Assembly (NCBI GenBank): GCA_009701945.1
Contig: WLJF01000047.1
Span: forward strand, 1 to 5,979
From: Actinomycetota bacterium
Lineage (GTDB): Bacteria > Actinomycetota > Actinomycetes > Nanopelagicales > Nanopelagicaceae
DNA length: 5,979 bases
Reading direction: 5' to 3'
A program made the position numbers and the translations under genes. Shown piece by piece: positions 1 through 5,191 of this stretch; the first letter of the stretch is position 1, and each line of letters starts with the position of its first letter. The notes under the pieces are model-generated. The model did no database searches. It was not told the DNA's origin and worked only from the letters and a program-made list of their open reading frames with translations.

Positions 1-418
1 GATCAACAAAACCTGTTGCAAATTCTGTTGCGATGCCAATGCCATAGGCAGTGGGTTTTCGCGTGCCCACAATAGAAAATGAGTTGTTGCTGAGAATCTC
101 TACGTTTCCCTTCACCACCAACCCAATAGGTGGACACGGTAATTGATTGACCTTCATCGGCCATCGGGGATCTTCGGGAGTTAAGAAGATTGCATCCGCT
201 TCATCTAGTGCCGCAAAAGCTCTCTCGGCGTTAAAGCCACGCACCCTCTCAATGATGTGCGCATATTTCTCCTTCTTATATACGCCTAGAAAGAGGTGCT
301 CATAGACAGTTGCAATACCAAATTCAGATATCTGCGCACTCCAATATGGGTTCCCACATTCAATGGCGCCAAAGAGAGCTAAGCGTTGTAGCAGCGTTGT
401 ATTGGCTTGAATCATCAT
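1..418 (-). CDS. dprA: DNA-processing protein DprA, N-terminal part (cut by window edge)
   Basis: The reverse strand encodes 139 residues before the left window edge. They begin MMIQANTTLLQRLALFG and reach the start of the DprA Rossmann fold: an LTPEDPRWP segment at about 79-87, PPIGLVVKGN at about 96-105, then SIVGTRKPTAYG at about 115-126, which holds the GxR signature (G118, R120). DprA is a cytoplasmic protein that binds incoming single-stranded DNA and loads RecA during natural transformation. It is kept in many bacteria not known to be competent. The first 70 residues match the small SAM-like helical domain that precedes the fold. The open frame continues upstream without a stop into rnhB, so the start is not forced. 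ATG at 418 (or the second ATG at 415) gives the expected family length. No Shine-Dalgarno is visible, and a hairpin ends 1 base before the start. The family is usually about 300-390 residues, so most of the protein lies outside the window. Confidence 0.9.
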   Translation of the reverse strand, partial: MMIQANTTLLQRLALFGAIECGNPYWSAQISEFGIATVYEHLFLGVYKKEKYAHIIERVRGFNAERAFAALDEADAIFLTPEDPRWPMKVNQLPCPPIGLVVKGNVEILSNNSFSIVGTRKPTAYGIGIATEFATGFVD

Positions 419-440
419 GGGCGGCAGAGTAAATGCCGCT
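419..440 (-). other. Hairpin abutting the dprA start codon
   Basis: On the plus strand GCGGCA (421-426) and TGCCGC (434-439) form a perfect 6-bp stem around a 7-base loop, with a possible extra G-U pair at 420/440. In the dprA transcript the stem sits directly before the ATG, where a ribosome binding site would be. No U-run follows, so it does not look like an intrinsic terminator. It could lower dprA translation or be chance. No function is shown by the sequence alone. Confidence 0.4.
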
Positions 441-478
441 GGGCAAGAAAAGGGAGGGAAGTGAGTGTGCTGTGGAAA

Positions 479-1087
479 CTATGGAAGAAGTGATGCGATA
501 TTTGAAAACGATGTGCGGTGCTCTATACACGGGCCATGTTCTGCCAACGCTTTGGTGTGAACTGCTGTGATATAGCCCTTATGTTTTGCAAAGCCATACT
601 GCGGATATTTGCTATCGAGTTCAATCATGATCCGATCTCGCGTTACCTTGGCGATAATGGAGGCAGCGCTAATTGCTGTCACCACCTGATCGCCTTTCCA
701 GACTGCCACATTGGGAATCGCTAATCCTTCAATGGCATAGCCATCTGTGAGGACATATGCAGGTTCAATACTCAGGCCCTTAACAGCTCTGCGCATTCCA
801 TCAAGGTTTGCAGCATGCACGCCACGTTCATCAATTTCAGATGGTGGCACAATAATCACACTGACACTTTCGGCCAGTTTCATAATGACATCAAAGAGAA
901 TTTCACGTTTACTCTCAGATACTTCTTTCGAATCGCGCACCTCAGATAACTCTGGCGCTGTGGGATCTTTCAAGATGACGGCTGCAACAACAAGAGGGCC
1001 GGCGCATGGCCCGCGACCTGCCTCATCAACTCCTGCAATCGGAGAAATTCCAGCGTTACGAAGAAGTTCTTCGATCGCTTTCATCAT
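479..1087 (-). CDS. rnhB: Ribonuclease HII
   Basis: This 202-residue protein is full length for RNase HII, which cuts the RNA strand of RNA/DNA hybrids and makes the first incision at single ribonucleotides left in DNA. The GVDEAGRGPCAGP motif (residues 19-31) gives the metal-binding pair D21 and E22 and the GRG loop that reads the ribo-deoxyribo junction. LTDG supplies D115 and WKGD supplies D133, the same 18-residue spacing as the catalytic D108/D126 of the E. coli enzyme. AISAASIIAKVTRDR (about 138-152) and YPQYGFAKHKGY (161-172) are further family signatures. It starts 6 bp after the lepB stop, so it is probably co-transcribed and translationally coupled. A weak purine-rich AAGAAG lies just before the ATG at 1087, and a second ATG follows immediately. 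Downstream it faces dprA across 60 bp, where related genomes carry several extra genes. Confidence 0.97.
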   Translation of the reverse strand: MMKAIEELLRNAGISPIAGVDEAGRGPCAGPLVVAAVILKDPTAPELSEVRDSKEVSESKREILFDVIMKLAESVSVIIVPPSEIDERGVHAANLDGMRRAVKGLSIEPAYVLTDGYAIEGLAIPNVAVWKGDQVVTAISAASIIAKVTRDRIMIELDSKYPQYGFAKHKGYITAVHTKALAEHGPCIEHRTSFSNIASLLP

Positions 1088-1093
1088 TGCTTC

Positions 1094-1744
1094 TTACTTG
1101 ATGGGGTCTTGGCTTGGAACAAGGCCAACGTGTTTGACAGGCCAGATAATTGCAAAGACGCGACCTGTGACCTTCTCAACTGGAACAAAACCATTGTTGA
1201 CATCATCTTGGTGATATCGAGAATCAGCAGATGACCCGCGGTGATCTCCCATGACCCAGATTTTTCCTTCAGGAACTGTGACATTGAAATCCAAATCACT
1301 GGGCTTATTACCAGCGAAGATATAAGGCTCATTGGTCTCTTTGCCGTTGATGGTGAGCTTTCCATTGCTGCAACAGATAATCTGATCGCCTGCAACGCCA
1401 ATAACGCGCTTAACAAGGTATTGCTTTGCAGGATTGGGAAGTACTCCTACTGCAACAAGACCTTCTTTAATCTTTGCTACAACTTTATTCTCGGCATTTT
1501 CATATGGTTCAGGTAACCAATTGGCAGGGTCTCTAAATACAACGACATCACCGCGATTGATAGAACCTGAGATAAAGGGGACTTTATTGACGGCTACGCG
1601 ATCTTGAATTTGCAGCGTGTTCTCCATAGACCCTGAAGGGATATAGAAGAACTGCACAAGGAAAGTCTTGATAAGAAGTGAGACGGCGAGCGCAACGATT
1701 ACAAGAATCGGGAACTCACGAAGGACTGAGCCCTTGCGTGGCAT
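1094..1744 (-). CDS. lepB: Signal peptidase I
   Basis: This 216-residue type I signal peptidase is the membrane serine protease that removes signal peptides from exported proteins on the outer face of the membrane. A short cytoplasmic N-terminus (MPRKGSVLRE) leads into one membrane segment at about 11-31. Then comes the YIPSGSMENTL box with nucleophile S39. YLVKRVIGVAGD (109-120) supplies the general-base lysine K112. VMGDHRGSSADSR (164-176) is the conserved box E near the C-terminal end of the catalytic fold. Between the boxes is a family-typical beta-rich insert with a CC pair at 124-125, which is not a catalytic feature. The ATG at 1744 is 14 bp after the rplS stop. There is no clear Shine-Dalgarno, so translation may depend on coupling to rplS. 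Length and the single anchor fit Gram-positive and actinobacterial forms rather than the two-anchor E. coli form. Confidence 0.97.
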   Translation of the reverse strand: MPRKGSVLREFPILVIVALAVSLLIKTFLVQFFYIPSGSMENTLQIQDRVAVNKVPFISGSINRGDVVVFRDPANWLPEPYENAENKVVAKIKEGLVAVGVLPNPAKQYLVKRVIGVAGDQIICCSNGKLTINGKETNEPYIFAGNKPSDLDFNVTVPEGKIWVMGDHRGSSADSRYHQDDVNNGFVPVEKVTGRVFAIIWPVKHVGLVPSQDPIK

Positions 1745-1758
1745 AAGAAGGGGTGAAG

Positions 1759-2280
1759 TTACTCTGCAGGCTTTTCTTCAGTTGCTGGTGCTTCTGCAAC
1801 TGGAGCTTCTTCTGCAACTGCCTCTGCAACTGGCGCTTCAACATCTGCTTCAGCAACTGGCGCCTCAACAACTTCCTCAACTACAGGTGCTTCAGCAACA
1901 GGAGTTGAAAGGATTCCATCGCCATAGCCTTCAACGCCATCGCGCTTTTCGCGAATCTTTGCAGCCTTACCGCGAAGATCACGAAGGTAGTAAAGCTTTG
2001 CGCGACGAACATCGCCCTTCTTGACGAGTTCAATCTTTTCAATAACTGGTGTGTGAACTGGGAATGTGCGCTCTACGCCAACGCCGTATGAAACCTTACG
2101 GATTGTGAAAGTTTCGCGAACTCCATCACCCTGGCGACCGATAACGATGCCCTGGAATACCTGAAGACGTGACTTGCTACCTTCGATAACACGGACATGG
2201 ATCTTGAGCTCATCGCCTGCGCGGAACTGTGGGATGTCCTTACGAAGAGAGACTGCATCTACTACGTCGAGAATATTCAT
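1759..2280 (-). CDS. rplS: 50S ribosomal protein L19 with acidic C-terminal extension
   Basis: Residues 1-114 are a standard L19, the large-subunit protein near the bridge to the 30S subunit. Recognisable segments are [60 protein letters not shown] and [19 protein letters not shown]19 is normally about 113-120 residues. This copy has 173, because a low-complexity tail of about 50-55 residues follows, rich in Ala, Glu, Pro and Val with several PVAEA units and no basic residue until the last few positions. The start is supported by AGGA six bases before the ATG. The gene probably heads an rplS-lepB-rnhB operon with its own promoter in the 118-bp gap upstream. In most bacteria trmD lies directly upstream of rplS; here an IMPase gene does instead. 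Confidence 0.97.
   Translation of the reverse strand: MNILDVVDAVSLRKDIPQFRAGDELKIHVRVIEGSKSRLQVFQGIVIGRQGDGVRETFTIRKVSYGVGVERTFPVHTPVIEKIELVKKGDVRRAKLYYLRDLRGKAAKIREKRDGVEGYGDGILSTPVAEAPVVEEVVEAPVAEADVEAPVAEAVAEEAPVAEAPATEEKPAE
1789..1902 (-). repeat. PVAEA-type repeats in the L19 tail
   Basis: Four PVAEA pentapeptides (residues 127-131, 141-145, 150-154 and 160-164) plus a related PVVEE lie in the C-terminal extension of L19. At DNA level the plus strand shows recurring imperfect units such as CTGCAACTGGAGCTT (1794-1808), CTGCAACTGGCGCTT (1824-1838) and CAGCAACTGGCGCCT (1851-1865), which suggests growth by tandem duplication and slippage. The spacing is irregular, so this is a degenerate array. 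Confidence 0.75.
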
Positions 2281-2286
2281 GGTGAT

Positions 2287-2290
2287 TCCT
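2287..2290 (-). promoter_or_regulatory. Ribosome binding site of rplS
   Basis: AGGA on the minus strand ends six bases before the rplS ATG. It is the clearest Shine-Dalgarno in the window and fixes that start. It contrasts with the neighbouring genes that lack one. Confidence 0.7.
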
Positions 2291-2374
2291 GTTCATTACT
2301 AATTAACTATGTTAATTGAGCACGGATATCGCCGTGCAGACTGCGTATCTTGCCATAGAAGGGGCCTTGAGCGT

Positions 2375-2395
2375 AAATCGGCCAATCCCCGCCGA
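2375..2395 (-). terminator. Possible weak terminator after the IMPase gene
   Basis: Three bases after the IMPase stop codon the minus strand forms TCGGC (2395-2391), an 8-base loop, and GCCGA (2382-2378), followed by only TTT. The 5-bp stem and three-base T run are poor for an intrinsic terminator, so partial read-through into rplS is likely if it acts at all. Confidence 0.2.
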
Positions 2396-2398
2396 AAT

Positions 2399-3163
2399 CT
2401 ACGCGTGCAGGTTCAGAAATGCCTCGAGCTCAGCGAACAGGGTCGGACCTGCTGCCAGCGTCGTCATATAGGGCGCGGCTCCATAGAGACCAAAGCGAGC
2501 CCCTGCCTCAGTTGCAACCAAACTAGCTGCTGCCCAATCCCACTCTTTCAATCCATCTTCGAAGTAGGCATCGAGTGCGCCCATTGCAACAGAGCAGATA
2601 TCAACTGCTGCAGCTCCATTGCGACGAATATCGCGAATCAGAGGAAGCATCCGTCCCACATTTTCAATCTGGCGCATGCGATGTGAAACATCGTATTGAA
2701 AACCAGTTCCAATAAATGCACGATCAAATTCCACAGGTTCATTGACCTTGATCTTGCTGCCGTTAAAGTATGCGCCGCCTCCACGAGTTGCCCACCACGT
2801 TGAATTGATGGTCGGAGCAGTCACAACGCCAACAACAGAGCCATCTCTATCTTTTGCAGCGATGGAGACATTCCAACCAGGAAGGCCATAGAAGTAATTG
2901 ACTGTTCCATCAAGTGGATCGATAACCCAGGTAATTCCTGATCTGCTTTCAATAGCAGCGCCTTCTTCCCCGATCATTCCATCATCGGGTCGCTTGGCAA
3001 GAATCGATTGGACGATAAAGGTTTCAGCCTTCTTATCCATCTGCGTCACGATATCGATTGCCGTGGTCTTCTCTTCGATTTCAAAGGCAGGAGGGCGGTC
3101 CATGAGCAGGGCAGCCGCCTCAGCTCCAACTTTGCGCGCTAATTCAAGTAACTCCTCATGCAT
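2399..3163 (-). CDS. Inositol monophosphatase family protein
   Basis: This 254-residue enzyme belongs to the Mg2+-dependent, Li+-sensitive phosphatase family (IMPase/SuhB/HisN/CysQ-like). The metal site is complete: D43 in TQMDKKAE, E66-E67 in IGEEG, WVIDPLDGTVNY (79-90) giving D82, D85 and the G86-T87 phosphate contact, and D209 in EWDWAAASLVATEAG. The probable substrate is inositol-1-phosphate, a step toward inositol for phosphatidylinositol or mycothiol. Histidinol-phosphate, as in the actinobacterial HisN branch, or another small phosphate ester cannot be excluded from motifs, so no symbol is given. It diverges from sepH across 62 bp. There is no Shine-Dalgarno before the ATG, but TAGACT lies six bases upstream, which suggests a leaderless transcript. 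It is co-oriented with rplS, 118 bp downstream. IMPase genes near sepH are, as I recall, common in Actinobacteria. Confidence 0.93.
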   Translation of the reverse strand: MHEELLELARKVGAEAAALLMDRPPAFEIEEKTTAIDIVTQMDKKAETFIVQSILAKRPDDGMIGEEGAAIESRSGITWVIDPLDGTVNYFYGLPGWNVSIAAKDRDGSVVGVVTAPTINSTWWATRGGGAYFNGSKIKVNEPVEFDRAFIGTGFQYDVSHRMRQIENVGRMLPLIRDIRRNGAAAVDICSVAMGALDAYFEDGLKEWDWAAASLVATEAGARFGLYGAAPYMTTLAAGPTLFAELEAFLNLHA

Positions 3164-3169
3164 AAGTGA

Positions 3170-3175
3170 AGTCTA
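3170..3175 (-). promoter_or_regulatory. -10 element of the IMPase gene (probably leaderless)
   Basis: TAGACT on the minus strand fits the actinobacterial -10 consensus TANNNT and ends six bases before the IMPase ATG. Transcription would then start at or next to the A of the start codon. The lack of a Shine-Dalgarno fits this. No strong -35 is seen at 16-18 bp. Confidence 0.5.
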
Positions 3176-3212
3176 GAGGGTCAATCTCTCGGGAAATTAC
3201 CGTCCTATCGGA

Positions 3213-3218
3213 TATTCT
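3213..3218 (+). promoter_or_regulatory. -10 element of sepH (probably leaderless)
   Basis: TATTCT fits TANNNT and ends seven bases before the ATG at 3226, so transcription probably begins on the start codon. The bases between (CACCCAC) cannot act as a Shine-Dalgarno. This also supports the ATG at 3226 over the earlier in-frame ATG at 3166. Confidence 0.55.
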
Positions 3219-3225
3219 CACCCAC

Positions 3226-4062
3226 ATGACCGAGCTTCGTTTAGATGGCAAGACTGAAGATGGCAACCATCTCTCACTTGTCGATGGCGATGGGAATAAT
3301 TATTCCGTGCGCATTAGCGACACCTTGCGCGCAACTGTCAATCAACCACGTTTAACCTCTGTTCCAGCAGTGGATGCGCATGAATCAATCTCTGTGAAAG
3401 AGATTCAGCGCAGACTGCGCGCCGGTGAAAGCTTTGAACAGATTGCTCGCGATGGTCAGACAACTGTTGAAAAGGTTGAGCGCTTCTCAGGTCCCATCAT
3501 GCAAGAGCGCGAATACATACTCTCAAACGCTCGTGATCTCGTCATGCGCAAAGATGCACATCGCACAGACCTCACCTTCGGTGAAGTAGTGCTTGCAAAG
3601 CTTGCACCGCGCGGTGTTGATACAGATCAGGTTTCATGGAATACATGGCGCCAAATCGATGGCACTTGGCATATCGAACTTCACTATCCAAACCGTGATG
3701 GCAATGGCGTTGCAACATGGAACTTTGATCTCGCTCGTCGCGCACTGGATGCATCCGATGACAATGGCGCATGGCTCATTGATGAAGAAGCCCCAACGCG
3801 CACACCAGCATCAGCAATGATCTACTCAGAGCCAACTCATCCTTCACGTTTGGAAGAGCCCAAGGTTGAGCCTGAGATTGTTCGCATTGCAGATCTTTTT
3901 AATACAACGGAAGAGAAGCCTGAGACTCCACGCCTTGCAGTAATTCGTGAGACTCCCACAGCTGCAGATTCTCAAGATGGCATTACATCCCGAGCAAAGG
4001 TTCCTTCATGGGATGAAATTATGTTCGGCCGTAAATCAGAAGAATTACCTGAAGATAATTAA
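3226..4062 (+). CDS. sepH: Cell division protein SepH (DUF3071)
   Basis: With the start at 3226 the product is 278 residues and begins MTELRLDGKTEDGNHLSL, matching the usual SepH N-terminus. SepH binds FtsZ and promotes its assembly at the septum of actinobacteria. It was characterised in Streptomyces and has a mycobacterial counterpart. The N-terminal DUF3071 domain spans about 1-170. It includes a helix-turn-helix-like part (SISVKEIQRRLRAGESFEQIA through VEKVERFSGP, about 54-90) and the RGVDTDQVSWNTWRQIDGTW segment (129-148). A Pro/Glu-rich, probably disordered linker covers about 185-255. The C-terminus carries the conserved VPSWDEIMFG motif (259-268). The frame is open 20 codons further upstream to an ATG at 3166, but those codons overlap the divergent promoter region and do not look like the family. 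Its TAA overlaps the stop of the convergent downstream gene. Confidence 0.93.
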   Translation: MTELRLDGKTEDGNHLSLVDGDGNNYSVRISDTLRATVNQPRLTSVPAVDAHESISVKEIQRRLRAGESFEQIARDGQTTVEKVERFSGPIMQEREYILSNARDLVMRKDAHRTDLTFGEVVLAKLAPRGVDTDQVSWNTWRQIDGTWHIELHYPNRDGNGVATWNFDLARRALDASDDNGAWLIDEEAPTRTPASAMIYSEPTHPSRLEEPKVEPEIVRIADLFNTTEEKPETPRLAVIRETPTAADSQDGITSRAKVPSWDEIMFGRKSEELPEDN

Positions 4063-5159
4063 TTAATACTGTGCACAAGTAACGGCACAGAGCTTTCAAT
4101 CACGCTATCGCCACCATGGTGGCCAATCATTGCGCCCTCTTTGTCGGCGCGTTCAGGATCGAGTAATACAAGATCACCTTGAGCAATTGCAATCACATCA
4201 CCAGCTCGCTCTGCGGCATCAAGTGAGACATGAGGACCAAAGAGCCCTGCAGTGATAGCGCTTGCTCTTGTGTGCATGGTGACCTTAGAACCTAGAGCGC
4301 TCTCCCACCGTGCAATGACTTCCTTCTCAGCGTTATCACTATCTGCAGAGAGATAGAGATGGCGCATCCGTGGCTCACCAGCAATAACTGCAACATCTGT
4401 CAGTAGTTCGTTATCGCGGCCCAACACAATCTTCTCGCTCGCATTGATCATCCCGTGATCTGCAGTCAGCCACATTCTGGTTCCCTGTGGCAACTTCTGC
4501 ATCAAGTTCTTTACCAATTCATCAATGCTCGTCAGCGCTGCAAGCCATTTATCGGAACCCAGGCCATCTGAGTGACCTGCTGAATCCAAATCATTGACAT
4601 AGAGATAGACAAAAGATGGCGACTTCTCTAGCGCTGCAACAGTTTCAGAGATGAGGTCAGCTGGAATATTGGCGCCTTTGTAGTTCGCCCCACGAAAGAC
4701 TGCACGTGTGAAACCTGTATTTTCATATCTCTTCGCAGCAACATGTGTTGTGGTAATTCCTGCAGCAGTTGCGCGTTCAAAGAGAGTCGGAATTGGTTGC
4801 CAGATCACAGGATCCACACGCTCATCCCACTTAAGAGTATTGAGAATGCGGCCACCGCTACGAGGAACTTGGACTGTGTAACCCAACATGCCGTGAGCAC
4901 CTGGCATCTCACCAGTTGTCAGCGTTGCAAGACTTGTCGCTGTTGTCGATGGAAAGGATGTCGTCACAGTTCCATGCAGTGCCATCGCAGAAAGTGATGG
5001 AGCAACGGAAGCATATGCACGTAAAACATCTGCGCCGAGCCCATCGACGAGAAATACCAGCTCTCGCCCGCTTGGACTGTTCCCGCATTGAATCGAATCA
5101 TGCGCTGTTATTAATCCTAAACTCGAGAAGATCGAGGGCATGATTTGCGATAAATGCAC
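4059..5159 (-). CDS. Alkaline phosphatase superfamily phosphodiesterase / nucleotide pyrophosphatase-like protein
   Basis: This 366-residue protein has the metal-site pattern of the type I phosphodiesterase/nucleotide pyrophosphatase family. LVDGLG gives D39, SFPSTTATS (68-76) holds the threonine nucleophile (T72 or T73), NDLDSAGHSDG (189-199) gives D192 and H196, TADHGM gives D234 and H235, and IGHHGG (345-350) gives H348. The substrate is unknown; a nucleotide or other phosphodiester is likely. I see no signal peptide or membrane segment, so it is probably cytoplasmic. The start is GTG at 5159, because a stop lies five codons further up. LSQIMPSIFSSLG aligns well with the family N-terminus, and the ATG at 5141 is an alternative. 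A weak GAGAAG lies eight bases before the GTG. The gene is convergent with sepH and divergent from psuG. As far as I recall, neighbours of this family near sepH recur in Actinobacteria. Confidence 0.88.
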   Translation of the reverse strand: MHLSQIMPSIFSSLGLITAHDSIQCGNSPSGRELVFLVDGLGADVLRAYASVAPSLSAMALHGTVTTSFPSTTATSLATLTTGEMPGAHGMLGYTVQVPRSGGRILNTLKWDERVDPVIWQPIPTLFERATAAGITTTHVAAKRYENTGFTRAVFRGANYKGANIPADLISETVAALEKSPSFVYLYVNDLDSAGHSDGLGSDKWLAALTSIDELVKNLMQKLPQGTRMWLTADHGMINASEKIVLGRDNELLTDVAVIAGEPRMRHLYLSADSDNAEKEVIARWESALGSKVTMHTRASAITAGLFGPHVSLDAAERAGDVIAIAQGDLVLLDPERADKEGAMIGHHGGDSVIESSVPLLVHSIN

Positions 5160-5178
5160 GGCGCTATCTTCTCACGGG

Positions 5179-5184
5179 TATTGT
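5179..5184 (+). promoter_or_regulatory. -10 element of psuG (probably leaderless)
   Basis: TATTGT fits TANNNT and ends exactly seven bases before the psuG ATG, the same geometry as at sepH. It lies inside the small inverted repeat GGTA-TTGT-TACC (5177-5188), which could be an operator half-pair or chance. No clear -35 is visible. Confidence 0.5.
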
Positions 5185-5191
5185 TACCGCC

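Larger units (their letters stand above)
2281..2398 (-). promoter_or_regulatory. Leader and probable promoter region of rplS
   Basis: This 118-bp gap between the IMPase stop and rplS holds an AT-rich stretch with the perfect inverted repeat AATTAAC-TAT-GTTAATT (2301-2317). Overlapping it is TAACAT (2309-2314, minus strand), a TANNNT -10 candidate that would give a leader of roughly 20 bases. I see no convincing -35. Upstream are two short stems: GCACGG/CCGTGC with a 6-base loop (2320-2337), and TCGGC/GCCGA with an 8-base loop (2378-2395). A ribosomal protein gene with its own promoter is expected here, but the exact elements are an inference. Confidence 0.45.

Noticed and set aside
1..4. Window begins with GATC, as at a Sau3AI/MboI cloning site
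   Set aside because: A four-base site at the edge is easily chance, and the right end shows no matching site, so no conclusion about clone origin is drawn.
452..463. Shine-Dalgarno-like AGGGAGG followed by GTG on the plus strand
   Set aside because: No credible plus-strand reading frame follows; the tract is the complement of a pyrimidine-rich stretch in the rnhB-dprA transcript.
747..1214. 155-codon plus-strand open frame opposite rnhB and the end of lepB
   Set aside because: It lies antisense to two clearly conserved genes, its Ser/Thr/Arg-rich composition is that of a shadow frame, and I recognise no motif.
1084..1416. 110-codon minus-strand frame inside lepB
   Set aside because: It is an alternative frame of the lepB coding sequence without a recognisable product.
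1668..2024. Plus-strand frame rich in Leu and Gln opposite the L19 tail
   Set aside because: The Leu/Gln runs are simply the reverse reading of the Ala/Glu/Pro/Val repeat codons of rplS.
2309..2686. 125-codon plus-strand frame with several cysteines, starting in the rplS upstream gap
   Set aside because: Most of it is antisense to the IMPase gene. The CxxC-like spacings are not arranged as a known zinc-binding domain, and there is no ribosome binding site or TANNNT at its start.
3166..3225. Longer sepH start at the ATG at 3166
   Set aside because: The extra 20 residues do not resemble the SepH N-terminus and overlap the divergent promoter region; the ATG at 3226 fits both the family and the -10 spacing.
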